64,000 nucleotides of DNA, taken from contig NZ_CP098604.1 in the NCBI RefSeq assembly GCF_024499015.1, positions 682,001 through 746,000 of the forward strand, read 5' to 3'. Under the pieces are notes generated by a model. That model was not told the origin of the DNA, ran no database searches, and was given only the letters and a program-made list of their open reading frames with translations. The DNA comes from Xanthomonas hortorum pv. pelargonii (lineage in GTDB: Bacteria; Pseudomonadota; Gammaproteobacteria; Xanthomonadales; Xanthomonadaceae). Below, piece after piece: positions 1 through 9,329 of the stretch (positions are counted from its first letter, which is position 1; each line of letters starts with the position of its first letter). The translations under genes and the position numbers were made by a program.

Positions 1-1265
1 AGGCGCATGCCGAAGCCGGCGGCGGCGTGGTCAATGCCGGTGCCGGCGGGATCTGGCTGCTCGGCGTGGGCGGGGTGTTCAACATCGCCTATGCGCATAG
101 CCAGATGGATGCGCTGCGTGGCGGCCAGTACGTGCTGGGCTATGCCTGGAACAACCGTCGTTTCAACTTCAATCTCGGCACCCAGCGCACCCACGGCGAC
201 TACCGCGACCTGGGCGCGCTGCAGGGCGCATTGCCGGCACGCATCAGCGACCGCGCAGTGTTCGGCGTCAACGTCGCTCCGATCGGCTCGCTCGGCACCA
301 GCTACGTGCGGCTGAGCTATCCGCAAGGCGACACCTCGCGCTATGCCAGCGTGTTCTGGTCGCGCAGTTTCGGGCGCAACTGGGCCGCCAATCTGTCCGG
401 CAATCAGAACCTGGACGTGCGCAGCGATCGCAGCCTGTATCTGTCGCTATCGACCACCTTCGGCGAGCTGCGTCAGGCCAGCGCCTCGATGCAGCGCAAC
501 GGCAACCGCACCGGGTTTGTGGCCGATGTCAGCCAGCCGTTGCCGGGCGACGGCGACCTGGGCGGCATCGGCTGGCGCCTGCAGGGGCGTGCCGGCGACG
601 ATGCCAGCGGCGGCTTGGCCGAACTCGGCTGGTTGAACCGGGTCGGCCGCTACAACCTCGGCGCGGCCAATCAGGATGGCGACAACTTCGGCTATGCCAG
701 CGCCAGCGGCAGCCTGGTCTGGATGAACGGGCGTGGCTTTGCCGCGCGCGATATCCAGGATGCCTTTGCGGTGGTGTCCACCGACGGCCAGGCCGGCATT
801 CCGGTGCGGCTGGAGAATCGCTTGATCGGCGTCACCGATGCGCGCGGCACGCTGCTGGTCACCCCGCTGCAATCGTGGCAGCGCAACCAGTTGTCGATCG
901 ACACCTTGAACCTGCCGGCGGATCTGCGCGTGGACCGCGTCGATACCGCAGTGACGCCGCGCCAGCAATCCGGCGTCGCAGTGCGCTTCGGCATCACCCG
1001 CGTGCGCGCTGCGATCATCGTATTGCACGACGCACAAGGCGCCCCGCTGCCGGTGGGCAGCGTGGTGCAGCGTGAGGGCGATGCCGAACGCGTGGTGGTC
1101 GGCTACGACGGCGAAACCTATCTGGACAATCTGCAGAGCGACAACCGCCTGCTGGTCGACTTGCCGCAGGGCCGCTGCAGCGCGCAGTTCACCTATCCGG
1201 TCAACCCGAGCGGCATTCCGCGGGTGGGACCACTGCAATGCGTCACCGAGCAGAAAACGCCATGA
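1..1265 (+). CDS. Fimbrial outer-membrane usher protein (CsuD/PapC-type), 3' part
   Basis: This is the C-terminal ~420 residues of a chaperone-usher pilus usher; the start lies before the window. Ushers are outer-membrane beta-barrels that accept chaperone-subunit complexes from the periplasm and thread the pilus out. Seen: alternating beta-strand-like segments rich in G, N and aromatics (about residues 1-230 of the visible part), then a C-terminal plug or CTD region with VRLENRLIGVTDARG and DLPQGRCSAQF, typical of usher C-terminal domains. The stop TGA overlaps the ATG of the next gene (ATGA), so the genes are translationally coupled. The neighbouring SCPU protein and chaperone support the call. 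The family (Csu-like archaic or alternative CU pili) is inferred from the SCPU neighbour. Confidence 0.88.
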   Translation, partial: AHAEAGGGVVNAGAGGIWLLGVGGVFNIAYAHSQMDALRGGQYVLGYAWNNRRFNFNLGTQRTHGDYRDLGALQGALPARISDRAVFGVNVAPIGSLGTSYVRLSYPQGDTSRYASVFWSRSFGRNWAANLSGNQNLDVRSDRSLYLSLSTTFGELRQASASMQRNGNRTGFVADVSQPLPGDGDLGGIGWRLQGRAGDDASGGLAELGWLNRVGRYNLGAANQDGDNFGYASASGSLVWMNGRGFAARDIQDAFAVVSTDGQAGIPVRLENRLIGVTDARGTLLVTPLQSWQRNQLSIDTLNLPADLRVDRVDTAVTPRQQSGVAVRFGITRVRAAIIVLHDAQGAPLPVGSVVQREGDAERVVVGYDGETYLDNLQSDNRLLVDLPQGRCSAQFTYPVNPSGIPRVGPLQCVTEQKTP

Positions 1266-2305
1266 ACCTACGCGGCCTACACGGCCTCTGGCGCCTGGTG
1301 ATTGCACTGGCTATCGCGATGTTATGGCTGACACCAAGCCAGCGCGCGCAGGCCGACACCACGTGTACCGTCACGCTGGGCACGCCGCTGGCGTTCGGCA
1401 ATGTGGCAGCCAATGGCACCACCGATGCAGTGGCAACGCTCAACGTCTCCTGCGCAACCGCCGCGCTCAGCGTCCTGGGCTACGCACAAGTGAGCCTTTG
1501 CCTGGACCTGGGGCCAGGCAGCGCCAGCAGCGGGCTGTATGCACCACGCCGCATGCTCAACTCCACCAGCGACAGCCTGGACTTCCAGGTCTACAGCGAT
1601 GCCACGCGCACCCAGATCTGGGGCGCCACGGGATCCACAACGCCGTCGCCGCGCACCTTGACGCTGTCGTACGGCGTCCCGGTGATCACCGGTGGCTCGC
1701 AGACGGCCACCATCACGCTGTACGGGCGCATTCCGGCCAACCAGATCCTGTCGGTCGGCAACCACACCAGCAGCTTTGGCGGCGCCGACACCGTGCTGCG
1801 CTATGCCTACAACGAGAGCATCATCGGCGTCCCATCGCTTCCGGGCAGTTGCATGGCCGGCGGCAGCGGCGCCAAGACCGCCAGCAACGCCTTCCCGTTC
1901 ACCGCCTCGGCCAACGTGCCGGCACGCTGCAATACCTACGTCACCACCGACCTGGATTTCGGCAGCATTGCCGGCACCATCAACACCGCCATCGACCGCA
2001 GCTCCACCATCAGCCTGACCTGCACCAACCGCACCGCCTGGAACATCGGGCTGGGCGACGGCATCAACGCCACGGGCAGCGTCCGACGCATGCGGCATTC
2101 CAGCAGCGCCAATTACATCGCCTATGAGCTCTACAGAGACGTCGGCCGCGGCAGCCGTTGGGGGACCAGCATCGGCGTCGATACGCTCAGCGGCACCGGC
2201 AACGGAGTGGCCCAGACGGTGACCGTTTACGGCCGCGCGCCCGCACCGCAACTCCCCATCGCAGGCGACTACAACGACACGGTGACCGTCTCCATCACTT
2301 ATTGA
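1262..2305 (+). CDS. Spore coat protein U (SCPU) domain pilin/adhesin
   Basis: A secreted pilus subunit of the SCPU family, probably the tip or a minor subunit exported through the adjacent usher. The ATG at 1262 is chosen because it overlaps the usher stop and is followed at once by a signal peptide (MNLRGLHGLWRLVIALAIAM...QAQA-type cleavage near residue 33). Two SCPU-like halves are visible, each starting with a Cys-containing strand (TCTVTLGTPLAFGNV and ARCNTYVTTDLDFGSI), so this looks like a two-domain, ~347-residue CsuE-like protein. The C-terminus (DYNDTVTVSITY) is the conserved donor-strand-like end of SCPU proteins. An in-frame start exists 24 nt upstream but lies inside the usher. 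Confidence 0.85.
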   Translation: MNLRGLHGLWRLVIALAIAMLWLTPSQRAQADTTCTVTLGTPLAFGNVAANGTTDAVATLNVSCATAALSVLGYAQVSLCLDLGPGSASSGLYAPRRMLNSTSDSLDFQVYSDATRTQIWGATGSTTPSPRTLTLSYGVPVITGGSQTATITLYGRIPANQILSVGNHTSSFGGADTVLRYAYNESIIGVPSLPGSCMAGGSGAKTASNAFPFTASANVPARCNTYVTTDLDFGSIAGTINTAIDRSSTISLTCTNRTAWNIGLGDGINATGSVRRMRHSSSANYIAYELYRDVGRGSRWGTSIGVDTLSGTGNGVAQTVTVYGRAPAPQLPIAGDYNDTVTVSITY

Positions 2306-2353
2306 CAGTTAATCAAGTTCGCATCCGGGGCGTCGCTATTTGTTACGTCTCCA

Positions 2354-2692
2354 ATGCAAACGATTGCCTTCATGATGCCGGTCACCCTCCTGAAGCGCCT
2401 GATGCTGCTTGCTCTGTTCTGCAGCGCGTCTGTGGCCAATGCTGCCGCCAGCCGCGGCCCGGAAAATTCCACCCTGCACATCGGCCTGCGCCTGCTCAGC
2501 GGTTGCGAGCTGCGCACCACGCCGCCGCGCGCCAGTTGCTCCAGGGGCACGCCGATGGCGATCGCCCAGCCGGCCCGTGCCGCCGAAACACCGGCGATAA
2601 CGCCGGCCATCGGCAGCACCGGCCAGGACGCCAGCGCATTGGCAGGCCCGGCGCCGGCCACCGCCGCACGCATCACCACGATCGCGTTCTGA
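2354..2692 (+). CDS. Small secreted protein of the pilus operon
   Basis: A 112-residue protein whose family I do not recognise. It has a signal peptide (LLKRLMLLALFCSASVANAA) and a short mature region with a Cys pair (LLSGCELRTTPPRASCSRG) and an Ala/Pro-rich end. Its position between the SCPU subunit and the chaperone, with a stop two bases before the chaperone ATG, suggests a minor pilus subunit or a degenerate SCPU domain. The true start may be Met7 or Met8 (2372/2375), which would put the basic residues directly ahead of the hydrophobic core. Confidence 0.6.
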   Translation: MQTIAFMMPVTLLKRLMLLALFCSASVANAAASRGPENSTLHIGLRLLSGCELRTTPPRASCSRGTPMAIAQPARAAETPAITPAIGSTGQDASALAGPAPATAARITTIAF

Positions 2693-2694
2693 CC

Positions 2695-3402
2695 ATGGCC
2701 ACGGGACGCTCCCTTCATTGCTGGCTCGCAGTTGCGCTGGCCTGCGTCGCAATCGACGGCGCCGCCGTCGCTGCCGAGATCGCTATCGCACCGACCACTG
2801 CGCATATCCCGGCCGACAGCGATCAGGCAACGGTCTGGCTCTACAACCAGGCCGCGCTGCCATGGCGCGCCGAAGCCAAGCTCTACCGCTGGCGGCAGGA
2901 TGGCGAGCGCGAGGTGCTCGAGCCCGCCACCGGCGCCACGGTCAGCCCGAATCATTTCGAGATCCCGTCGCAAGGGCGCCAGCTGTTGCGAGTGATCCGG
3001 CTCGGCCCCAGCCCGGTGCAGACCGAAGACAGCTATCGACTGGTGGTGACCCAACACGCCACCGGCGACGAAACCGAGTTGCTGCGTTATTCCACCCCGG
3101 TATTCGCCCTGCCCAGCCAGCCAGCCGCGCCAAATCCGGTGCTGCGGACCACCCTGTCCGGCCACGGCGGCGGACGCGCACTGAGCGTGCACAACGCCGG
3201 GCTCAGCCATGCACGGCTGGCCGATCTGGCCTACATCGATGCCGGCGGCACCCGCCGCAGCATCCGCGAGGATCTGGCCGGTTACGTGTTGCCAGGCCAA
3301 ACCCGCCAATGGGCATTACCGGCCAACCTGCCCACCGGCAGCGGCCGCTTCGTGGCGCGCATCAACAGCGACATCGAGACCACGCTGACGCTTGAGCCGT
3401 GA
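2695..3402 (+). CDS. Periplasmic fimbrial chaperone (PapD/CsuC family)
   Basis: A periplasmic chaperone of 235 residues that donates a beta strand to pilus subunits and delivers them to the usher. Seen: a signal peptide (MATGRSLHCWLAVALACVAIDGAAVAAE), then the PapD-like first Ig domain with IAIAPTTAHIPADSDQATVWLYNQ. It continues with FEIPSQGRQLLRVIR, the conserved subunit-binding strand, and DSYRLVVTQ. The second Ig domain ends near VARINSDIETTLTLEP. The ATG at 2695 follows the TGA of the upstream small gene by two bases; the open frame extends further upstream but only as out-of-frame shadow. Last gene of the pilus operon. Confidence 0.88.
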   Translation: MATGRSLHCWLAVALACVAIDGAAVAAEIAIAPTTAHIPADSDQATVWLYNQAALPWRAEAKLYRWRQDGEREVLEPATGATVSPNHFEIPSQGRQLLRVIRLGPSPVQTEDSYRLVVTQHATGDETELLRYSTPVFALPSQPAAPNPVLRTTLSGHGGGRALSVHNAGLSHARLADLAYIDAGGTRRSIREDLAGYVLPGQTRQWALPANLPTGSGRFVARINSDIETTLTLEP

Positions 3403-3422
3403 ATCGGGAATCGGGAATCGGG
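3400..3422 (+). repeat. (GGGAATC)n short tandem heptamer repeat
   Basis: About three consecutive GAATCGG units lie directly after the chaperone stop. The same heptamer run recurs across the window, often as an inverted pair. Confidence 0.8.
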
Positions 3423-3551
3423 GCAGCATTAGAGTTGCTGACGAAACCGCTCAGTTGTTTGGATCGAACTGAGCTGATCAGGCCGCACCGCATCTGACCG
3501 CCGCGTCGCATTCACTACTCGCAACAATGCACACCAGCCATCTCCACTGGT

Positions 3552-3653
3552 CCTTGCCCGCCCACCGTCGCGGGACCTTACGCGGCATGGATGCCGCGTA
3601 AGAGCCTACATGGACGTACTTGCGGCGTGTCCCGCGATGGTGGGCGGGCAAGG
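3552..3653 (+). repeat. 102-bp palindromic repeat, family A, copy A1
   Basis: An imperfect palindrome. The outer 25-bp arms (3552-3576 and 3629-3653) are complementary with one mismatch, and an inner near-perfect hairpin lies at 3578-3601. Between them is the segment GAGCCTACATGGACGTAC that is shared with family B and is the target of the IS110 element at 33.9 kb. Four more copies of the same length lie at 29.7, 30.2, 33.7 and 35.4 kb. This one is isolated from the others. Confidence 0.85.
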
Positions 3654-3775
3654 GCCCCGCAGCCAATCAACAGACCAGCCGCTCTGCACCCGAAGCATCC
3701 ACACCTCCAATGCACCTCTCAAGGCGCCAAGACCTTGAGCTGCAGCGCAGCTTTGGATGTTCCCAAGCCGACCAA

Positions 3776-3804
3776 TTGCGCGGACGCGCCCTGCCGGCTA
3801 TACT
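3776..3804 (+). promoter_or_regulatory. Sigma70-type promoter of rpsB-tsf
   Basis: TTGCGC (3776-3781), a 17-bp spacer, then TATACT (3799-3804). It is the best promoter match in the gap and points at rpsB. Not experimentally shown. Confidence 0.65.
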
Positions 3805-4050
3805 CCGCCGGCTGTTTTGCGTCTTTACGCATTCCGTCGTCCACGTCGGACGTCACCGACGAATTCACACCTGCCGCCGCCATCCGTGCCGGGGTGCCCC
3901 GCGAGGGGTTCGACACGGAGGCGACAGGGAAGCCCAACCCCGGAATCCTGTGCGTTTTGATGCGAGTCCCTCGCAACAGCCCGCACATCCATGTGCGGAC
4001 TTTTCAACAACAAGCCGCGCACGGCGATTCCGCTCTCAGGAGTTACTTCA
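3805..4050 (+). promoter_or_regulatory. rpsB 5' leader
   Basis: About 240 nt of untranslated leader separate the predicted promoter from rpsB. rpsB-tsf operons are known to be autoregulated by S2 binding to the leader. Here GC-rich segments with complementary runs (GGGGTGCCCCGCGAGGGG around 3891-3908 and CCCAACCCC near 3933) could fold. I could not model the fold, so regulation is inferred from the family. A short SD-like GGAG sits just before the rpsB ATG. Confidence 0.4.
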
Positions 4051-4890
4051 ATGCCCCAAGTCACCATGCGTCAGATGCTGGAAGCCGGCGTCCATTTCGG
4101 CCACCAGTGCCGTTATCGGGACCCCATGATGGCGCCGTACATCTTCGGCGCGCGCGGCAAGATCCACATCATCAACCTCGAAAAGACCGTTCCGCTCTTC
4201 AACGACGCGATGAACTATCTGTCCTCGATCGCGCAGAAGCGCGGCACCATCCTGTTCCTGGGCACCAAGCGCAGCGCGCGCGAGTCCATCAAGGAAGAGG
4301 CCGAGCGTTGCGGCATGCCGTTCATGACCCAGCGCTGGCTGGGCGGCACGCTGACCAACTTCCGCACCGTCAAGCAATCGGTTGCCCGCCTCAAGGAACT
4401 GGAAGCGGCCGAGACCGACGGCACCTTCGACAAGCTGGTCAAGCACGAAGTGCTGGGCCTGCGTCGCGAGCGCGAGAAGCTGGACGCCTCGCTCGGCGGC
4501 ATCAAGGAAATGAACCGCCTGCCCGACGCGATCTTCGTGATCGATATCGGCCATGAAGACATCGCCATCAAGGAAGCCAAGAAGCTCGGCATCCCGGTGA
4601 TCGCCGTGGTCGACACCAACTACAACCCTAACCTGGTCGACTACGCCATCCCGGGCAACGACGACGCCATCCGTGCCGTGCGGCTGTATGCACGCGCCGC
4701 TGCCGACGCCGTGCTGGAAGGCAAGGCTGCTGCTCCGAACTCCGCGTCCGTGCGCGAAGAAGAGTTCTCGGCCGAATCCGCCGACGAAGGCAAGGGCCGT
4801 CGCGCCCCGGCCAAGAAGGCCGAGAAGACCGAAAAGAAGGCTGAGGCTCCGGCCGATGCCGCAGCTCCAGCTGCTCCTGCTGCCGAGTAA
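4051..4890 (+). CDS. rpsB: 30S ribosomal protein S2
   Basis: A small-subunit ribosomal protein that binds late in 30S assembly and is needed for S1 docking. Sequence: [19 protein letters not shown] at the N-terminus, [17 protein letters not shown] and [19 protein letters not shown] are hallmark S2 motifs. The ATG at 4051 has a good SD (AGGAG, 4038-4042) and matches the family N-terminus; an in-frame ATG 60 nt upstream adds non-homologous residues. At 279 residues it is longer than the ~240-residue E. coli protein because of a Lys/Ala-rich tail (about residues 245-279, [22 protein letters not shown]), as often seen in Xanthomonadaceae. Followed by tsf after a hairpin. Confidence 0.97.
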   Translation: MPQVTMRQMLEAGVHFGHQCRYRDPMMAPYIFGARGKIHIINLEKTVPLFNDAMNYLSSIAQKRGTILFLGTKRSARESIKEEAERCGMPFMTQRWLGGTLTNFRTVKQSVARLKELEAAETDGTFDKLVKHEVLGLRREREKLDASLGGIKEMNRLPDAIFVIDIGHEDIAIKEAKKLGIPVIAVVDTNYNPNLVDYAIPGNDDAIRAVRLYARAAADAVLEGKAAAPNSASVREEEFSAESADEGKGRRAPAKKAEKTEKKAEAPADAAAPAAPAAE

Positions 4891-4901
4891 TCGGCCTGCA
4901 A

Positions 4902-4929
4902 TGCGGCCGCACCATGCTGTGCGGCCGCA
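4902..4929 (+). terminator. rpsB-tsf intercistronic hairpin (attenuator candidate)
   Basis: A 10-bp perfect stem TGCGGCCGCA/TGCGGCCGCA (4902-4911 with 4920-4929) with an 8-nt loop, 12 nt after the rpsB stop and with no U-run. In other bacteria a partial attenuator between rpsB and tsf lowers EF-Ts relative to S2; that role is inferred here. Confidence 0.5.
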
Positions 4930-5060
4930 GCCCCGACGGGACCATGGCGTCCCGTCGCCCGGGCCACTGAAGACATCTACGGGGGCGGCCAGCACATTGC
5001 GCCGTCTCCTCATTGGCGGAACATCTCCGCCGCATGCATTCGTCCAAACGAGGTAATTCC

Positions 5061-5939
5061 ATGGAAATCACTGCTTCCCTGGTCAAGGAACTGCGCGAGC
5101 GCACTGGCGCCGGCATGATGGAGTGCAAGAAGGCACTCGTCGAAAACGCTGGCGACATCGATGCCGCTGCCGAATGGCTGCGCAAGTCGGGTCTGGCCAA
5201 GGCCGACAAGAAGGCCGACCGTGTTGCCGCCGAAGGCCGCATCGCGACCGCCCAGGCCGGCGGCAAGGCCGTGCTGGTCGAAATCAATTCCGAAACCGAC
5301 TTTGTCGCCAAGGATGAGAACTTCCTGGCCTTCACCGAGACCGTGGCCACTGCTGCGCTGAACTCGGATGCGGCCGATGCCGAAGCGCTGAAGAGCGTCA
5401 AGCTCGACAGCGGCGAGACCATCGAAGAACGCCGCGCTGCGGTCATCGCCAAGGTCGGCGAGAACCTGCAGGTGCGTCGCCTGGTGCGTATCGACAGCGC
5501 CAACAACGTCGCGGCTTACGTGCACGGCGGCCGTATCGGCGTGCTGGTCGAACTGAAGGGTGGCGACATCGAGCTGGCACGCGGCATCGCCATGCACATC
5601 GCCGCGATGAACCCGCCGCACGTCAAGGCCTCCGACGTTCCAGCCGAGTTCGTTGCCAAGGAAAAGGAAATCGAACTGGCCAAGATGTCCGAGAAGGACA
5701 AGTCCAAGCCGGCCGAGATCCTGGAAAAGATCATCAGCGGCAAGATCAGCAAGATCATCAACGAAGTCACGCTGTACGGTCAGCCGTACGTGCTGAACAC
5801 CGATCAGACCGTCGAACAGGCCGTCAAGGCGGCCGGTGCAGAGGTGATCGGCTTCCAGCGCCTGGCCGTTGGCGAAGGCATCGAGAAGGTGGTGGAAGAC
5901 TACGCCGCCGAAGTGATGAAGCAGGCCGGCCTGGCCTGA
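5061..5939 (+). CDS. tsf: Translation elongation factor Ts
   Basis: The nucleotide exchange factor that recycles EF-Tu-GDP to EF-Tu-GTP in the cytosol. Seen: [26 protein letters not shown], with the TGAGMMDCKKAL-type UBA-like N-terminal motif; [11 protein letters not shown], the TDF core motif that inserts into EF-Tu; and HIAAMNP in the second subdomain. 292 residues, the normal length. The start at 5061 follows an AGGTAA SD-like sequence; the in-frame ATG at 5013 would add unrelated residues. Second gene of the rpsB operon, ended by a strong terminator. Confidence 0.97.
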   Translation: MEITASLVKELRERTGAGMMECKKALVENAGDIDAAAEWLRKSGLAKADKKADRVAAEGRIATAQAGGKAVLVEINSETDFVAKDENFLAFTETVATAALNSDAADAEALKSVKLDSGETIEERRAAVIAKVGENLQVRRLVRIDSANNVAAYVHGGRIGVLVELKGGDIELARGIAMHIAAMNPPHVKASDVPAEFVAKEKEIELAKMSEKDKSKPAEILEKIISGKISKIINEVTLYGQPYVLNTDQTVEQAVKAAGAEVIGFQRLAVGEGIEKVVEDYAAEVMKQAGLA

Positions 5940-5952
5940 TCTTCGCCACACG

Positions 5953-5987
5953 CAAAAAAGCCGCGGCATGCCGCGGTTTCTTTTTGC
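5953..5987 (+). terminator. Rho-independent terminator of rpsB-tsf
   Basis: An A-run, an 8-bp GC stem (the CCGCGGCATGCCGCGG palindrome at 5961-5976), then TTTCTTTTT. It sits 14 nt after the tsf stop. Confidence 0.85.
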
Positions 5988-6218
5988 CTGAAACCTGATG
6001 CGCATCCGCAGTGACGTTTGAAGCTGAAGCGCACGCATACACCGCATCGACAACCGACCTCGACTCTACAGATGTTGTGACGGTGGCCGCTAAATCCGAA
6101 TGCCGACAAGGCTCTCAGCGTCCAGAACGCGCATATCGCAGCGCGGCGATTGCAAAGCCTGGCGTGCCCCACTCAACGAACGCAGCTGTATGCTTGCGCT
6201 CACCGTCGGCGATGAATC

Positions 6219-7742
6219 ATGCAACCAGACCTCCAAGCCGCCCTGCACTACTGCCGCAATCTGCCATCGCCGCCCGGCGTCGCGCTGCGCATCATTGAAC
6301 TTGCGCAAGACCCCGATGTGGACATGACCGCGACGGCCAATGTCATCGGCATGGACATGGCATTGAGCGCACGCATGCTGCGCGTTGCCAATTCGCCGCT
6401 GTACGCCAGCCGCCGCCGCATCGACAACCTCGGCCAAGCGCTGACCATGCTCGGCCTCAACGCCACCTTGAGCCTGGCACTTGGGTTTTCGATGGTGCAC
6501 GGCGTGCGCAGCACCTTCACCGCGCATCCGCTGCACGATCGTATCTGGCGGCGTGCCGGCTTGTGCGCACTGGCCAGCCGCATCCTCGGGCAGGCCTACG
6601 GCATCCGCAAACCCGAAGAATTGATGCTGGCCGGCCTGCTGCAAGACATCGGCAAACTGGCTCTGCTGCAAGGCGCACCCGCGCTGTATGCGCCGCTGCT
6701 GGAACAGGCACCGGACAACACCGCGTTGCTGGAAGCCGAGCGCGAGCACCTTGGCGCAACCCATGCCGAGGTCGGCGCCTGGCTTGCGCATCAATGGCAG
6801 TTGCCGCCGTATCTGCAAAACGCGATCGCGCAAAGCGAACAGGAGCCAGCCAGCCTGGAACCGTTCATGGCCTGTGTCGCGCTGTCCGGACGGCTGGCCG
6901 ATATCTGGCTGTCGGCCAGTGCGGTCACCGCCACCGAACACGCGCAACAGCAGGCCCAGCAGGTGCTGGAACTGGACGCCGAACGCTTCGAAAAAGTGAT
7001 CGAGCGCATCGCCGAATCGCTGCCCGAACTGGAAGCCCTGTTCGACATTCGCGTGCCGCAGCCCGAGCACATCCAGATGATCTTCGAGCAAGCCCGCGAG
7101 TTGGCGATGCTGCGCAGCCTGCGCGAGTTGCAGGATGTGGCCGAAGCGCGCCGGCATGCCGACGAATCGGAAAACCGCATGCGTCATCTGGCCGAACAGG
7201 CCAGCCGCGACGCACTCACCGGCGTGTTCAATCGGCACCAGCTCGGCACTGCGCTCGAGCACGAATTCGAGCTTGCATCACGCCAGAGCTGGCCGCTGTC
7301 GATCGCCTTCATCGATTTGGACGACTTCAAGCGCGTCAACGATTCGCATGGGCATCTGATCGGCGACGAGGTGCTGCGCAATTTTGCGCAGACACTGCAG
7401 CGGATGGTGCGCACCAGCGACCTGGTCGCACGCTACGGCGGCGAAGAATTTCTGGTGATCCTGCCCAACACCACAGCCGACGCCGCATTGATGGTGATCG
7501 AGCGCATCCTGGTCGAAACCGCACGCACGCCGATGGCGCAATTGCAGAGCGGACCGCTGCACATCACCTTCTCCGCAGGGCTGGCCACGCATGGCGGCGG
7601 CGGCCGCCAGTTCGAGAGCATCGAGCATTTATTGCAGGCTGCCGACAGCACGCTGTATCGCTCCAAGCATCGCGGCCGCAACCGCGTCACCGCTTACGAT
7701 GCGACCGATGTGCCGGCACCGCAGCCACCGCGCGCGCACTGA
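6219..7742 (+). CDS. HDOD domain - GGDEF domain diguanylate cyclase
   Basis: A 507-residue cytosolic signalling protein without membrane segments. Residues ~1-200 form a HDOD domain (PSPPGVALRIIELAQDPDVD, IGMDMALSARMLRVANSPLY, ALTMLGLNATLSLALG). At the position where HD proteins have HD the sequence reads LLQDIGKLALL, so the metal-binding His is Gln, as in non-catalytic HDOD proteins. After a coiled linker (~290-325) comes a full GGDEF domain with DALTGVFNRHQL, SIAFIDLDDFKRVND, the active-site signature RYGGEEF, and an upstream RTSD inhibitory site exactly five residues before GGEEF. It should therefore make c-di-GMP and be product-inhibited. It stands alone between tsf and pyrH, without an SD-strong start. 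Activity and input signal are unknown. Confidence 0.9.
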   Translation: MQPDLQAALHYCRNLPSPPGVALRIIELAQDPDVDMTATANVIGMDMALSARMLRVANSPLYASRRRIDNLGQALTMLGLNATLSLALGFSMVHGVRSTFTAHPLHDRIWRRAGLCALASRILGQAYGIRKPEELMLAGLLQDIGKLALLQGAPALYAPLLEQAPDNTALLEAEREHLGATHAEVGAWLAHQWQLPPYLQNAIAQSEQEPASLEPFMACVALSGRLADIWLSASAVTATEHAQQQAQQVLELDAERFEKVIERIAESLPELEALFDIRVPQPEHIQMIFEQARELAMLRSLRELQDVAEARRHADESENRMRHLAEQASRDALTGVFNRHQLGTALEHEFELASRQSWPLSIAFIDLDDFKRVNDSHGHLIGDEVLRNFAQTLQRMVRTSDLVARYGGEEFLVILPNTTADAALMVIERILVETARTPMAQLQSGPLHITFSAGLATHGGGGRQFESIEHLLQAADSTLYRSKHRGRNRVTAYDATDVPAPQPPRAH

Positions 7743-7849
7743 GCAACGCATCACGTCACGCCCCGACAAGCGAATTTTTACCACGCCCGGTGACAGGCTT
7801 CCGCTAGACTTGCCGGCGTTTGCCGATCCCCCACACCGAGGTTTCCCCC

Positions 7850-8572
7850 ATGTCTGCACTTCCCTATCGCCGCATTCTTCTCAAACTTTCCGGGGAGGCG
7901 CTGATGGGAGACGGGGATTACGGCATCGACCCCAAAGTCATCAATCGCCTCGCCCATGAAGTGATCGAAGCGCAGCAGGCCGGCGCGCAGGTCGCACTGG
8001 TGATCGGCGGCGGCAACATCTTCCGCGGCGCCGGTCTGGCCGCCAGCGGCATGGACCGCGTCACCGGCGACCACATGGGCATGCTGGCCACGGTGATCAA
8101 CGCACTGGCCATGCAGGACGCGCTGGAAAAGCTCGGCGCCAAGGTGCGCGTGATGAGCGCGATCAAGATCAACGACGTGTGCGAAGACTTCATCCGCCGG
8201 CGCGCGATCCGTCATCTGGAAAAGGGCCGCATCGCCATCTTCGCCGCCGGCACCGGCAACCCGTTCTTCACCACCGACTCGGGTGCGGCGCTGCGCGCGA
8301 TCGAGATCGGTGCCGACCTGCTGCTCAAGGCAACCAAGGTCGACGGCGTGTACGACAAGGACCCGAAGAAGCACACCGATGCGGTGCGTTACGACACCCT
8401 GACCTACGACCAGGTCATCATGCAGGGCCTGGAAGTGATGGACACCGCCGCCTTCGCCCTGGCACGCGACAGCGACCTGCCGCTGCGCATCTTCGGCATG
8501 AGCGAGCCCGGCGTGCTGCTGCGCATCCTGCACGGCGAGCAGATCGGCACGCTGGTTCAGGGCCGTAGCTGA
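7850..8572 (+). CDS. pyrH: UMP kinase
   Basis: Phosphorylates UMP to UDP with ATP in pyrimidine nucleotide synthesis; the bacterial enzyme is a hexamer regulated by GTP and UTP. Seen: [15 protein letters not shown] (phosphate-binding N-terminus), [22 protein letters not shown] and [13 protein letters not shown], all hallmarks of the amino-acid-kinase-fold PyrH. 240 residues, the usual length. The ATG at 7850 gives the canonical N-terminus [15 protein letters not shown]; an in-frame ATG 30 nt upstream is less likely. Separated from frr by a heptamer repeat. Confidence 0.96.
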   Translation: MSALPYRRILLKLSGEALMGDGDYGIDPKVINRLAHEVIEAQQAGAQVALVIGGGNIFRGAGLAASGMDRVTGDHMGMLATVINALAMQDALEKLGAKVRVMSAIKINDVCEDFIRRRAIRHLEKGRIAIFAAGTGNPFFTTDSGAALRAIEIGADLLLKATKVDGVYDKDPKKHTDAVRYDTLTYDQVIMQGLEVMDTAAFALARDSDLPLRIFGMSEPGVLLRILHGEQIGTLVQGRS

Positions 8573-8575
8573 GGT

Positions 8576-8606
8576 TGGGAATCGGGAATCGGGAATCGGG
8601 AATCGC
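8576..8606 (+). repeat. (GGGAATC)4 heptamer repeat
   Basis: Four consecutive GGGAATC units immediately after the pyrH stop. Confidence 0.85.
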
Positions 8607-8732
8607 AAAAGCGTCGTCCCAGGCACTGCGCTGATGCCTGATCGACAGCGGCGCCGGGCGTAACGCGGCGCTACAGGTGAACCGGCTGCGCAGGACCCCG
8701 CCAGCCGGCAAGTCTCAAAACGCAGTCCCGGC

Positions 8733-8738
8733 TATAAT
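8733..8738 (+). promoter_or_regulatory. Candidate -10 box of frr (TATAAT)
   Basis: A perfect TATAAT 32 nt before the frr ATG. The sequence 16-18 nt upstream is a poor -35 match, so the call is tentative. It would give frr its own start despite its position after pyrH. Confidence 0.45.
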
Positions 8739-8769
8739 CCCCGGATTCAGCTCCACACGGATTCCGGCG

Positions 8770-9327
8770 ATGCTCAACCAGATCAAACAAGACGCGCTCA
8801 CGCGCATGACCAAGAGCATCGATGCTCTGCGCCATTCCCTGACCACCGTGCGTACCGGCCGCGCCTCTCCGGCGCTGCTGGACAACATCAAGGTCAAGGC
8901 ATACGGCACCGACACCCCCTTGAATCAGGTTGCCAGCATCAGCGTCTCCGAAGGCCGCTCGCTGGTCATCAGCCTGTTCGACAAGGGCATGATCAAGGAC
9001 GTCGAAAAAGCGATCTACGCCTCGGATCTGGGCCTGACCCCGACCGTGGTCGGCACCGTGATCCGTCTGAACCTGCCGCCGCTGACCGAGGAGCGCCGCA
9101 AGGAGCTCAGCAAGTCCGTGCATGGCGAAGGCGAAGACAGCAAGGTGGCCATCCGCAACATCCGGCGCGATGCCAACCAGCAGGTCAAGGATCTGCTCAA
9201 GGACAAGGCAGTCACCGAAGACGAGGCGCGCAGCGCCGAAGACGACATCCAGAAGCTGACCGACAAGGCCATCAAGGACGTGGATGAGGTCGTCAAGGGC
9301 AAGGAACAGGAACTGATGACGGTCTGA
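8770..9327 (+). CDS. frr: Ribosome recycling factor
   Basis: Acts with EF-G to split post-termination ribosomes. Sequence: [42 protein letters not shown] matches the family N-terminus, with the invariant RTGRA; the C-terminal helix carries [19 protein letters not shown] and ends [12 protein letters not shown]. 185 residues, exactly the usual length. The ATG at 8770 was chosen over an in-frame ATG 93 nt upstream because the added residues are unrelated. uppS follows after 2 bases. Confidence 0.97.
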   Translation: MLNQIKQDALTRMTKSIDALRHSLTTVRTGRASPALLDNIKVKAYGTDTPLNQVASISVSEGRSLVISLFDKGMIKDVEKAIYASDLGLTPTVVGTVIRLNLPPLTEERRKELSKSVHGEGEDSKVAIRNIRRDANQQVKDLLKDKAVTEDEARSAEDDIQKLTDKAIKDVDEVVKGKEQELMTV

Positions 9328-9329
9328 TC

